Shown piece by piece: positions 48,381 to 59,300 of a stretch of DNA of 64,000 nt. The notes under the pieces are model-generated. The model worked only from the letters and a program-made list of their open reading frames with translations, searched no databases and had not been told where the DNA came from. The stretch comes from Cristatella mucedo. Taxonomy: Eukaryota; Bryozoa; Phylactolaemata; Cristatellidae. Position 1 is the stretch's first letter. Each line of letters opens with the position of its first letter. The stretch is from assembly GCA_009760855.2 (NCBI GenBank), contig WPIO01000001.1:24321001-24385000 (forward strand). The letters run 5' to 3'. Made by a program: the position numbers and the translations under genes.

Positions 48381-48889
48381 TAATAACCGCCTACGCCCGA
48401 TCAGAAGGAGGCACGGCCGGGAGCACTCGGTGTTTTTCGGTCTAACTCTTTCTCTTGCAACCTCAGTTCGTCAGAAAAGAAAGCATGACCACAACAATGA
48501 AAGTGAATGAGGCGACAGCCTGAAGTGCAGTGCTCTCAGCCAGCACTTAGCATTGACCTGATAGGCTAGTAGCTACAGCTGACCGCAAGAATGCCAGACT
48601 CGGCCAGCAGACTAGCCCTTCTATCTTGATGTCGGGCACAGCGGCCCGACTGAAGAGGCAGGGAAGACAAAAGACAGGGATGCGGGCTCTGCCAGCTGAC
48701 GATTGACTGACCAGCCAGTGCTGAGCCTGGCGAGGCTGGACAGAAGCAGCGGTCGTGCCGCATGGCGTCCGATGGCGACAAGGGATTCGGCGGTGGGTTA
48801 TTTGGAGCCAGACCCCCTAGATAAAGTCGTTTTAGGGCTTTATCAGTCCAGGCATTCTAGTGCAAAAAGGTCGAATTTTAAAGAGACCT

Positions 48890-49600
48890 CTATTGAACGG
48901 CAATGCTTTCTCACGCTCCTTCTGCTTGGACTTCAAGGTGGCTACGCCAAATATCCGCACTTTTTATGTCTGTGAGATGGCTTCGCTGATGCTCTTCATT
49001 ACCGAAAGAAAGACTGGCCAGAGCGAACACATCTTGTGCCTGGGAGTGACGACGTCTCAGAGCCTCCTCTGGTCGACAGCAAGACAGTGCTACTTCCCCC
49101 CTTGCACATACAGCTTGGACTCATGAAAAACTATGTTAAGGCTCCGAACCAAGATGGGGATACTTTTAAGTACTTACAAGAAAAGGTCTCTCAATTTAGC
49201 AAGGCAAATATCAAAGCTGGGATTTTTGTTGGTTCGCAAATCGTAGAATTGTTCGAAACACACAGATTACACAAAAATGGCTAGATTAGATTGCAGGCAT
49301 GGAATGGATTCAAGTCTGTCGTAGGGAACTTTCTCGGCAATCGCAAGTCTGCTGACTGCGAGCGAATCGCTGAAAATATAACTCGACAATACGTGGCACT
49401 TGGAAGCAGAATGAGTGTTAAGCTAAATTTCCAAATTCTCAACTTGACTATTTCCCATCAAACTTGAGAGCTTTCTGCGAGAAACAGGTTGAGAGGTTCC
49501 ATCAGGACATATATGAAATGGAGCGTGGATATCAAGGCCATCTGGAATGTTAACATGATGGCCGATTACTGATGGAGCCTAAAGCTCCACAATCCAGCTG
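48890..49600 (+). pseudogene. Decayed copy 1 of a widespread invertebrate repeat-associated ORF
   Basis: Shifting frames give, in order, LLLGLQGGYAKYPHFLCL (stop), a DWPER-like stretch, VLLPPLHIQLGLMKNYVKA, then FKYLQEKVSQFSKANIKAGI with FVGSQIVELF (stop), WNGFKSVVGNFLGNRKS, YVALGSRMSVKLNFQ and NVNMMADYC. I know this motif order from a multi-copy family of uncharacterised invertebrate proteins (GGYTKxxCFLCLWD ... LPPLHIKLGLMK ... KxGIFVGPQI ... FLGN ... MSLKIHF ... ADYCW). The N-terminal third is missing, and stops and frameshifts mean it is dead. The family behaves like a mobile element's coding region, but I cannot name its class. Confidence 0.75.
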
Positions 49601-49909
49601 CTGAGCATAGCACAAAGTGGAGAGAGGGGCAGTTTAAAAGAATCTGACTAAATGAATGAAATTAAGTTTAAATAGTGCATAACCTAGATGGTATTGTTAT
49701 TAAGTGCTTGTAAAAATTATGTATTGCATGTGAAAGTATTGTAAAATAAAAATGCAAATTGCTAAAATCCTGACATGCCAGGTTAAAACGAGTTACAGAT
49801 TCTGAAAGAGCATCCCAAAATTTACTTGAATCACCTATTAGATGGAAAGCAACCAACAACAAGTTTTTATTTGTAGGACATTGTCATAATAATAGAAATA
49901 GGTCGGTCG

Positions 49910-50450
49910 TACTGCTCGTTTAGAGAACTTAATCGCTATCCACGTAATTTGCAACCTGCTGCAAGATAATCAGCACCGAAAGGTTAGTGTCATGTACGGT
50001 ATCATAAATGCAAAATCAAAAGTATACTGAGATCAGCATGCTAAAACATGATGATAATCATGGCCACCTGCTTAGTAAAATGTATGGTTTGTAATTTGCA
50101 CTGCATCACGCACAGTTATTCACGCAAAACACAGAGAAGGGAACAAAAAACTGACAATTTCCTACGGTGAAGAAAGAGCTTTGTCTTGACTGATCTGTGC
50201 GGTCGAAACAGATATGCCTTGAGCTGAGACTTACAGGATGCAAGGTGGTGACCTTTCCCGGAAGTGGGTTCCAGACTTTTGGTGCATGCGAGCTGAAGGC
50301 TCGATCACTGAAAGATTTCGATGTAATGCTCGGCACCACGAGATGCACTTTTGCTCAATAGCAGATGGTGCGAAAGCACACTGGGTGAGTAAGAAGGTAG
50401 GATAGATGATCGGTGCTTTAAACAAAAGACGACGATGTTCACAAGTAGCT
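49910..50450 (-). mobile_element. LINE family A C-terminal fragment
   Basis: The tail complement GAACTTAATCGCTATCCACG is near 49925. The minus strand reads MHLVVPSITSKSFSDRAFSS, HAPKVWNPLPGKVTT, matching [23 protein letters not shown] of better copies. The tail and coding part are separated by about 180 bp of diverged sequence. Confidence 0.7.
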
Positions 50451-50518
50451 AAGATTTATAAACATGGGGAGGTGAGACCTGAAGTATCCGGTCGCATCTG
50501 GCACAAAAGACAGCCCCT

Positions 50519-50690
50519 TAGTATTCGCAAAGGTTATGTGCTCGCTCTTCACGAATTGGGTCATGGATTCGAATCCTGCAGTTGGCGATCCTTTATTGCC
50601 AACTGTAAGCGGTAGTGATAGCTATTAAGGCTCTTCTGCTACTACCTAAATGAGGCTTGTTAATCGGCTAATTAAAATTAAATAAAAAGT
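50519..50690 (+). mobile_element. SINE-A copy
   Basis: B box GATTCGAATCC, core GCAGTTGGCGATCC, AAGCGGTAGTGATAGC box and ATGAGGCTTGTTAATCGGC tail. It lies just beyond the LINE A fragment at 49.9-50.45 kb. Confidence 0.75.
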
Positions 50691-51699
50691 AATAACCACG
50701 GCCATAGAAAGGGCAATAGAGCCAAACGCAAACTACTAGAAAGGAATTGCAGTACATTAAATAAATTTCTAGCTGCTGTGGATGTGTCTACGGTATTACG
50801 GCTAATTGGCGATAAGCATCCGTACACCTTCAATGGGGCCAAGTCCGTTTTCTCACTTATCGACAGAGGCCACGAAAATGTGCAGCCAAGAATATCGACA
50901 TTAGATAGGTTGGATATGCAACTGCAATATTTACTGTATAGAGCTCCGAGCTGCGAGACTACAATGTGCGGGAACCTTCTAGAGAGACCTACTAGAGAAA
51001 GCTCGAAGTAGGCACTTTCAAAAAACTTGGTCCTACTAATTGGAAGTCAAAGCCTTATCTTCTACTTTCTGAGTAGACGCCTTGTCGTATGAAATCACCT
51101 ATGGACCTGAGATTGTCTTAAGGCTAACATCATAAGGACATCCACAGTACACCTTTCCACAATAATCGTGAGTTCGAACGAAAACCAAAATACCGGAATA
51201 TAACGTCAGCCAGACTATGAGGGCACCGAGATTACTAGCGGTTCTAGAATTACAGCCTATAGAATCCGGATATGCAACGTATAGCAATTCGTCAATTGTG
51301 CTCTGCACTTCGAGCAAGGCAGCTGTGTTTTAATCTTGAAATTTAGCTTTATACTACGGCAGATACTGTACACTAGTGCCTCTCTCAGTGGTTATGGAAT
51401 ACACCGTCCTAGGCAAACGACATGGACTTGATATGCTGAGGTATAGGCGCTCTTAAATGCTGCAGTGTTCCGCTACCCATTTCACCGCCCCCTACCCTAA
51501 TTTCACCGGCGCTACCCTAATTTACCCGACGTGATAAGACCAGGGCAACGTGTGCGTTCATTAAACGAGGTCGTAGCGGCGTCTCAATTTCAAGACGTTC
51601 GCGATTCCGGCTACACTATCTTTCGAATTTCTTGTTCTTTGTCCAGCTAGTAAGTGGTAAGTTGCCAAAATGGTGCTGGTGGTAATTGATTACTGCCCG
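50691..51699. other. No feature recognised
   Basis: Open frames below 80 codons; no motif recognised. Confidence 0.45.
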
Positions 51700-52235
51700 G
51701 CAGCAATCTCAGCTTCATATCTGACGCTTCTGACGTTCTCTTGAATTCTCTTGACACTGGGAATCGCCGTCGCATCATTCTACGTGCTTTTAATGTCCAC
51801 TTTAATTACCCATCTGATCCGATCTTTTCCAACATGCTTTCACTATCGGAGTCCATCTTTCTCTGTGCTCACATTCAAGACCCTGCACATATAAAAGGAC
51901 ACGTTTGATCAAATTCTCTCCCTCGATCGCACCCTATCGACCCCCTATCATCACCACTTTCGGCAAGTCGGATCTTATATGGATTTCGTTCTCCTGGAAA
52001 GCGATTCCCTTTCGACGTTAAAAGTCACGTGGTTTTACCAAGTCGAGTCAAGAAATCCGAAGTCTCTTGACATTGACTCTGTCCGCAGCAGACTTGCATC
52101 ATCTGTCCTTCTATTTGACCATTCCTTTGACCTTCCCTCCTCGATGCGATGCTACAACTCGACGCAAGCCAACGTCATTGATGAGTTATACAACATCTGA
52201 CTAAACGTCAGGTCCGTCCCACCCGGATGCCCTTA
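51700..52235 (+). mobile_element. LINE endonuclease-domain fragment
   Basis: Frame-shifted translation gives FNVHFNYPSDPIFSNMLSLS, then PAHIKGHV and ASSVLLFDHSFDLPSSM. Compare GDFNxHxxxPSDPxxxxFLxLL and THxxGHTLDLV of the APE-type endonuclease of L2/CR1 LINEs. RT is missing, so this is a broken internal piece. Confidence 0.6.
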
Positions 52236-54134
52236 GGTTCACGACTGACACTAAATAGCAAGAAACCCAAATATGGCTATTTGCTATTTCTTAATCTGCA
52301 ATAACACAGAACGAAAATCGGAATTTTTAGAAGTGCTGCTACTTTCTCCTGAACTGCCATCGTTGTCATACTTTTCCCCTGACGCTTGCTTCTGTCTCAA
52401 TGTTTTTGCTACTGCTCTCGAATACTAACAGTTTGCACTAGCCTTTCGTGGTTACTCAGCTTGCTGCCGTTTTTCTAACTTGCTGCCCAGTTTCTGCCTT
52501 GTATGGATTAGGCGAGACTAGGCCAGCTTGCTAGATTACAGTATCATTGATGACCCTTGTTATTTTGTTATTGCAGCTATCAGAAATGATGACGTTATCG
52601 TTGGCGCTAAACAGAGAGTTCAGTGTAGATACGAGATGTCAGGAAAGCAGGAGACCGGGATAATCACGTCGAGTCAAGAACTTAAGTGGGCCATAGTGTC
52701 AAAACAGCATTGACTGCTTGTATGTACCCGTACAATGGGCTGCGATTTCACTTGCGTGTTAAAATAATATTATTAATAAAAGCAGCTTTAGCAAATTGTA
52801 GGTGGCTAAGCGAATAGCTGGTTTCAAATACCGTGATCAGAAAGGTCCATTTGACGAGGTTCCATAAACAGTAATGATGCCAACCCATCTGGATCTATGG
52901 ATCTCATCTAACCATACGATAGTCAGGTCTGTTAGCTAGTCCGTCCCTGACGTCACATTTACATTGAGCCTTTCGTGCTATATTTACAGTCATTTAACAA
53001 GGGCGGAGCAAGGCTGCTGAATGGCATGCTCTAGACGCTGCAAGAAAGAGACGTTCCCGCCAGCAGCAGCGCCGGAGAGACTGGGGAAGTAGCAGAAGCG
53101 CGGCGAATTCGCGAGTCAAATTTTCTCCCGCTTCAAGCGCGGTGAAAACTAGCCGTTATTGATGGCAGCACTTATTTTACAGTGTGGGATGCGAGATGGC
53201 GGTCACTTGGGTTGCGCTGAGATGTATTTTCGGCGTCGTCGCGGTCGCGCGTGAGGACCGCAAATATTCCTCTCAGTCGGGAGCAGCAACGACGACGAGC
53301 GGCCGAACCGTGACGTAGCAAGTCCATAGCCATAGCCATTGCGTAGAGAAGTTTATTCGACAGTGACGGACGGAGGGCTGCGGGCGTTCAGTAGCGGCCT
53401 GGAGCAACTTTCGTACGGCGCACGCACCGACTCCTTGCTCCGGTGCATGGCTTCGGCTTCGATACTGCCTTGGCCAGAGACTGTCGAATGCTCGGCTCCC
53501 TTGCCCTTACGATTCGCGAAGGATGAATATCAATCATCACGATCTGGCTGATTTAGCATGGCGCCGTTTCCGTGCAATAACGTTGTTCTACACGACTAAT
53601 TATTGCTGAAACAGAAGCGTTTGCTAAGCCGCAGGCTCGATGCATGAGCGGTAGAATGCAGTTTTCGGCTCGGCTCTGGCGACGCAATGCATGTTGGCTG
53701 CCTGCTGCGTCTTGATGCAAAAAATGGCAAGATCCCATCGTCACGCCCTTCATAAGCTCTCTGCGATAATAGGGCTAAGGGTTTATATGCACTCCGTTAC
53801 CTTGCCACGCACGTAAGCTGCATCTTTACTTGGATATCGCTGCTCTATAGAATGGCAGCGGCTTACGGAAACCAGCGGCTGAGAACAACCAATCAGAACG
53901 GCGCTTTTCAGAGCGAATCGCAGCGAGGACCAATCCTAGCTGAGCCGTGTCCGAATCCTACGGGAAAAAGTATTCCCTGTGCGAAAAAGATCCTAGCGAC
54001 GGCCGCCCGCCGCAAATTTGAGATACTGAAAGGCAGGGAAGGATTGCTTAATGCTCAATGCAATGCAACAGGGCTGGCAAACAATCGGCAATCTGTGTTT
54101 CTGAGCAATGGAATTTGTTTCCGGTTCCCAATTT
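52236..54134. other. Unassigned; GC-rich CpG-containing patch at about 53.0-53.5 kb
   Basis: The patch holds GAGATGGCGGTC (YY1-like) and TTTTCTCCCGC (E2F-like) and could be a promoter, but no gene beside it was recognised. Confidence 0.3.
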
Positions 54135-54228
54135 ATGGGTAATAATAATAATAATAATGCACGTGATAAAGCGCCCTCAGAGAACTCAGTCTCTTTCTAG
54201 GCGCTTTACATTTGCTGAACTCCTTATA
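54135..54228 (-). mobile_element. LINE family A tail
   Basis: AATAATAATAATAATGCACG, TGATAAAGCGCCCTCAGAGA, CTCAGTCTCTTTCTAGGCGC, then TTTACATTTGCTG. Confidence 0.8.
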
Positions 54229-54938
54229 AGTGAGCAAGGCTAGCTTGAAGATTACACTGTGTGTGCGCTTACAGACTCTAGGAGTTCATGAGCTTAAGGG
54301 AATGGGCCACTGGGTTTCAGAACTCCAAACTCTACTGGATACCCCGAATGATTGGCCGATGGCCGACTGCCGCCAGGCCTCTCCTCCAGCCATCTTCATT
54401 CAGCCATTCACCCAGCATTCCTGAAGCTGCCTCGTTTGGCCCAGCTCGACCGCCGCCGCCGAGGTCACTCGGCCGCCGCGGTGGCCTATTTCGCTACACC
54501 GATACCGTCGGCAATCGAACTGCCCGTTCGTATTTGAAGTCGTGCTTTCTCCCATGACAAGTTCCACTTGCCCCGAGGGGACAAGAGCAAAACCGAGTTC
54601 GCTAGCCGTGCGCCGTACCTGTCCTAAGAGACTTTTTCGTGTCAAGCTGAACCTAGGGCTCCCAGCGGCGCGTAGAGAGTGGAGAGAAGCTCCAGCACTC
54701 ATAGTGGTTCGCGTCGCGGAATCGATGTCATGGCACTTGTCGTCTGACCTCTTGAGTCCAAGCGTATCAGTGCGAAGCTGGCACGACCACTCCATATTGA
54801 GAGCGAACGCGATTTCGATGCCCATGCAAAGTACACTTTTAGTCTTTGGTCGCCTGACATATCTGTCCTTCGTACTTACTTCCTTCCCTACTTCGTGATC
54901 CCTCCTCCTATCATTCTCCCTCTCGCCAGTATGCACAC

Positions 54939-54942
<4 letters not shown>
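54229..54942. other. Unassigned open frames on both strands
   Basis: A 178-codon minus-strand frame (54936-54400) overlaps a 118-codon plus-strand frame. Neither shows a recognisable domain, so no gene is called. Confidence 0.3.

Positions 54943-55018
<76 letters not shown>
54943..55018. repeat. (TA)n(TG)n(TA)n microsatellite
   Basis: Two TA blocks flanking a short TG block, then GA. Confidence 0.95.
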
Positions 55019-55019
<1 letters not shown>

Positions 55020-55451
55020 TAGAGAGAGAGTGAAGTCCCGGTTTACGAACCTAATCCATTCCCGGATTGGATTCCTATACCGAGTCCTTTCCGGATCGTT
55101 CGTAACCCCTGATCGTGATTTCCCACCGGGTGCTATCAGAAAACTTTTAATTCGATCCAGTGCCCCCTCAAAATATCGTTTCTGCTTTAAGAAAAATGGA
55201 AAAACCTAACACCTATCCATATTTAAAATGCTAGGCATTCAGGGGAGAATGTGGAAGAAGGTTAATAAGATTTGGAGGATTATGAAGATTTTAAAAATTT
55301 TCGCATCACTTCGTAAAGCTCATTCGCAGCATCATATAGTTTTTTTTTCTCTGGTTTTTATTCATCGGATTTTTCGAAGATCCTTCCACTGGATGCGAAA
55401 ATTGTGGCTGGGCTACCGAAAAAAGCCATTAGGCCACTGCAGCTCGTGATA

Positions 55452-55540
55452 TTAATAATAATTACTATAATAATACACTTGATAAAGCACTCTCAGAGAA
55501 ATCAATCTCTTTCTACACACTTTCCATTTGCTGCAAGGCT
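55452..55540 (-). mobile_element. LINE family A tail
   Basis: ATT-type repeat, CACTTGATAAAGCACTCTCA, AATCTCTTTCTACACACTTT, CCATTTGCTGCAAGG. Confidence 0.75.
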
Positions 55541-55564
55541 AGTAAAAAAATCCCAGAGCTTTGA

Positions 55565-56108
55565 CCACGTGTCTCCTTTTTAGAAAGAGCTGCAAGGGCT
55601 CCCATTCGATCGACGGATACAGAGTAAAGCTCTTACGCTGACCAACAAGGCCTACCATGGTTTGACTCATTCATATCTAGTTGAATTGCTGCACCAGTTT
55701 CAGCCTCCTCGTGCCCTCAGGTCCTGTATAGAGAATATATTAGCTGTTCTATTCCTCAGCTTAAAGACCGTTTGCGACAGAAGCTTTTGCTCTGCAGGTC
55801 CTAGACTGTGGCACTCACTTACATGATTCTTACGCAACGAAAACTACTCTTCTGTTACCAACTGTGGCACATTCTTTCGAGCGGTCCTGCGCTGCTACTA
55901 TCATGCTACTCATTACTCCAACTGCCCTCCTGAACCAGCAATGCTTCTCACTTTCTCTATGTTAAGTGAGATGAAGTCTGTTGGCTACCGAATCCTTACT
56001 AAAAGCCGCTTAGGCTTTCAGTGGGCTATGGAAAACTCCTGCGTAGCAGCCACTTAGTCTGGGCGGCTTTGTAGAGTTACAGACGAAGATACATGGCATT
56101 ACGTTGTG
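55565..56108 (+). mobile_element. LINE family B, plus-strand copy
   Basis: Encodes in pieces PFDRRIQSKALTLTNKAYHG, LTHSYLVELLHQFQPPRALR, then the WNSLPQ-type region, KSVGYRI and a GCGTAGCAGCCACTTAGTCT 3' UTR. It ends in degenerate TTACA repeats. Confidence 0.75.
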
Positions 56109-56127
56109 CTAAAAGCTTCAAGTGTAC

Positions 56128-56258
56128 GAGCGTTTCAAGAAGCTTTGTGCTACTTTAATGTTACTCACTTCCTTGAATGGCCGTCTGACCCTGCTATGCT
56201 TCTCACTTCCTCTTTGTTTCGTGAGATTAAATCTGTTGGCTACCGCATGTGTCCGGCG
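56128..56258 (+). mobile_element. LINE family B fragment
   Basis: CTTTAATGTTACTCACTTCC, CTGCTATGCTTCTCACTTCC, TGTTTCGTGAGATTAAATCT, GTTGGCTACCGCATG: repeats the C-terminal coding part a second time, directly after the preceding copy. Confidence 0.6.
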
Positions 56259-56354
56259 ACTTGTGTGTGCGCCACCGATTTAACCAAACCAACCAAAAGC
56301 AAGTATGCCGATAGTAGCAGAAATACGGCAGCGATGAAGAGCGCTCATACCTAA

Positions 56355-57109
56355 AACATACAAAATCCGTATCCATAACGTAGACGAGTCTATTTGACAG
56401 CAGCGGATGGCTACAGGCACTCAACACCTGCCCTAGCGTACACCGGCTGCTCCGTGGCGGAGAGCTCAAATTATACCAAATGCCGAGTCCGGAGTCGCAA
56501 CTGATTGCCTATCTTACGGCACCGGCTTGAATGCGTCCTCGGCCATAGATTATCGCATAATCGGTTCCCTAGTAGTTACAATTCAGGAGCCACGAATAAT
56601 TATCATCTGCCTTGGTCTTTTAAGCGTAACAATGTCGTGTTGTGATTCCGACAACTTAGTTTGGTCTTTAGCAACCGTGTTCTTATGCATTAACCCACTC
56701 TTATTTCAGTCACTGACTGATGGAAACCAACACGTAGCACACTTTTTGTTCCTTGGAAGTAAGCATTATTTCCTTATTGTCTAGGCCTCAGAATTATTGA
56801 AAATGTCCATTATTAGCCCCACTAAGTTGAGTGCGTGACCAGGACAGATAAATTTAAAATTCGCTCTTTTCCTTGAGAAAATGACTAGTTTGCGACTTTT
56901 ATTTCACATTTAGTCAGAAAAAGCAAAACACGAATCAAAATTAACATACATTATACCGAGGTTATACAAAAATTACCACAGACTAATTATAAGTGAGGGA
57001 ATTTCGTGATTTACAATTACATTGTAAATAACTGTTATGAGTGGGCCCCCAAACGTAGTCCGAGATCATATTTTCGTTACATGATCGTTCTTAGGTAGCG
57101 GCGTTCAAA
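56355..57109. other. No feature recognised
   Basis: May include the diverged 3' end of the minus-strand repeat ORF near 57.1 kb. Confidence 0.4.
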
Positions 57110-57751
57110 GTCCAGTAAATCCTGGTCTAATAGTTTGCCCTACTTCTCCGACTAAGTCCCCGTGTTGTCTTCAAATTTATTAAAGATGAGCACCAATGAT
57201 GTGGACTTAACAAAGATATGCTGCAGCCCGTTGTGCGGCAGCTCTTCAAAATAGTCTCAACTAGCTCCAAATAGCTTCCCGCCTTGTCATTTCCCAGGAG
57301 GCCGCGAGCCACTGCGATGAAGCTGTTCCAAGCCGTCTCCTTCTTACTAGTGAGGTTCTTGGGGAATTCATGGCAATTAATAATCCTCTTTATTGTAATC
57401 CCACATTGACATTGGCTCTAACCTTTGCCGCAGACAGCGCTGGGAAGAAGCTTCGAAGTACTCGAATGCTGCCGACTCCTCATCTAGAGCTGTGAAAAAT
57501 GGTTCCAAAGGCCCAATTTGATGCGAAGTGGTTGCATCGTTCCAGGGGCACTCACTTGACATGTCTTGCTCACTCAGTGCACAGGGAACTCTGTCCGCTG
57601 CGGCCAGTCGCTGGCCTCATGTTGCTTAGTGTGCTTCCCAAGGGCAGAGATTCCTGGGAAACTTGGTAGAATCGTTTTGGCGATCCGTCAGGAGTGCCGC
57701 CGTTTTGAAGTCTTCGGAGATCTTCTAGCCAAACCCATCATAAAAAATGCT

Positions 57752-57911
57752 AGATGATTTAACAACCTTTTTGTTGAGCGACAGAGGAGCCTTTACGGCT
57801 ATCACCTCCGCTTGCAGCGGCAATATAGGATCGCCCACCGCTGGAATCGAACCCACGGCGTCGGGACCGAGGTTGTGACGAGCAACAGCCTTGCCTAGTG
57901 TGCCGTCACAC
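57752..57911 (-). mobile_element. SINE-A (tRNA-derived), inserted in the repeat ORF
   Basis: Read on the minus strand: an A-box-like head, the B box GGTTCGATTCC, a CGGTGGGCGATCCT core, a GGCTCCTCTGTCGCT segment and a T-rich tail. It matches the other SINE-A copies. It interrupts the 57.1-59.3 kb repeat ORF between the LHDG and EDFK blocks. Confidence 0.8.
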
Positions 57912-58801
57912 CTCAAGGCGTCCAGGTCATGATGCCTTTGTGATCCCCTTTGAGGTGCGTCGGTGGAGCCAGAGGAAGAGCCGGTACTCGATCCCGTCAT
58001 GGAGTGTCACGTGTTCGAGGCTCACATACGAGCTGTCAATGAAGAGGCACGACTCATTGTGGTTACAGACTACTCCTATTGTCTCGAGTAGACATGTCAA
58101 ATTGTGGCAGAAGCCGAGCCCATCTGAGGGTGAAGAAGCCTCAGAAAGCTTGGTGGCGATTGAGGCTTCCTCTGATCTGCGACTTGCACAATTTTTTTCC
58201 AACACGTTCCCCCTCTTCTGCCTCGACGCAAAAAGGTCATCAGCGAACTTGATGAGACTAAGATCTCTCATCAAGTCAGTGAGGCCAATTTGGTTTGTAT
58301 AGTGCGGGTTTATCTCCTCAGAGCTCCACCTCTGAAATTGTAATCTGAATCTACTTCCGGCTTCTTCACTCTCTGACATGCTGTTCTCTTCCGAAGACGG
58401 CTGATATATCTCTTAGGAGGAGTTAATACGTTACTGGGACCACAGGGCAGTGCGGCACCGGGCTGATGGACGCATGAAAGTCTGCATGTGTGATAGCAAA
58501 TGCGTTATTCCCAGTTTGACATTTGGCAGGATCCTCCACACAGAAGCAGCAGTTGGTTGAGTGGTCCATAGGTACCCCTAAATTATTTGGGTAGCAAACT
58601 TTATTGCTATGTTTACCCCTTTTGTACCAACCTATAAAAAAAATAAGCATTTTACTAATTAATAAATAAAATTATATCACCCTCGATTAATATATTTTAC
58701 TCGTAAGAAAGAATTGTATAATAAAATATTCCGAACAACGATTTTTGCGTTACCCTCCGGAGATTTCCTGCAGTTATCGCTGGTGAAATGCGGCGCCCAA
58801 T

Positions 58802-59136
58802 CAATGGCGGAGCTAGAACTTTCATATAAGGGAAAGACCGGCGAAATTCTTATCTTTGCACAATTCTTTCATCTTTCTTATCATATCTCTAGTCTTAGGG
58901 TAGGCTCGCAACATTTCTATGCAGACGGGGCTAGACCCGCAATAATGAACATTTTTCTTTTTAGAGCAAAGCACAGTGTTTATTCGACACTAGCTTGGCG
59001 GTTGCTCACCGAGTGAATTAAGACATAGTTTCGTCGTTGGCCATGCTCGAGGGGAGTGGGGCGTAGGAATAGGAGGTGGCTCTGGTCACTGCACCGCCGT
59101 AGGGGGGGGGGTGAATGCCCCCTGGCTCCGCCATAG
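58802..59136. mobile_element. hAT-like MITE inserted in the repeat ORF
   Basis: About 335 bp bounded by inverted termini C(A/T)ATGGCGGAGC (58802 onward, and the complement ending at 59136). The second end continues into a G-rich run typical of hAT-type termini. The flanks are CTGGGTGC and TTGGGCGC read on the minus strand, a degraded 8-bp target-site duplication (6/8). The insertion splits the WAPH codons of the host ORF. No transposase is inside, so it is non-autonomous. The hAT assignment rests on the 8-bp duplication and terminal style only. Confidence 0.6.
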
Positions 59137-59300
59137 CACCCAGAGTTTGTCCTCATCTCCCACAGTCATGCCGGAATATGCACGCCTCACACATCGTAGC
59201 ATATGTTTCCACGGACAAATATGTTTTCGCCCTTGTCTTGATGAATCGGCCGAAGACATAGCAAAATACGTCTTCCGAATGCGCTTGTAGCCTCCTGATA

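Larger units (their letters stand above)
47581..48889. other. Mostly unassigned, one LINE tail and one hairpin
   Basis: No coding feature was recognised before the repeat ORF at 48.9 kb. Its upstream 48.7-48.89 kb frame may be diverged family sequence. Confidence 0.4.
57110..59300 (-). pseudogene. Decayed copy 2 of the same repeat-associated ORF family, split by two insertions
   Basis: From high to low coordinates: CVRRAYSGMTVGDEDKLWVL at 59.2-59.14 kb, then after an insertion WAPHF at 58.80 kb. DHSTNCCFCVEDPAKCQTGN and SISPVPHCPVVPV follow at 58.57-58.43 kb. Next come HYTNQIGLTDLMRDLSLIK and CHNLTCLLETIGVVCNHNES with CLFIDSSYVSLEHVTLHDG at 58.3-58.0 kb. After a second insertion come EDFKTAALL, FFTALDEESAAFEYF, FFPALSAAKVRANVNVGLQ and AWNSFIAVARGLLGNDKAGS at 57.7-57.2 kb. 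This matches the family order from N- to C-terminus. The GDxDKxWAPH, SAxRPxPH, HYTxQxGLxDLxRDL and LFIDSS blocks are characteristic. The copy is riddled with frameshifts and stops. Confidence 0.75.

Noticed and set aside
54400-54936. 178-codon minus-strand frame as a gene
   Set aside because: No recognisable domain, no splice context, and an equally open frame on the other strand.
57927-58379. FADD-like residues (IKFADDL) suggesting a reverse transcriptase
   Set aside because: The surrounding blocks (HYTNQIGLTDLMRDL, LFIDSS, LHDG) fit the repeat-associated ORF family in order. FADD is a chance match within it.
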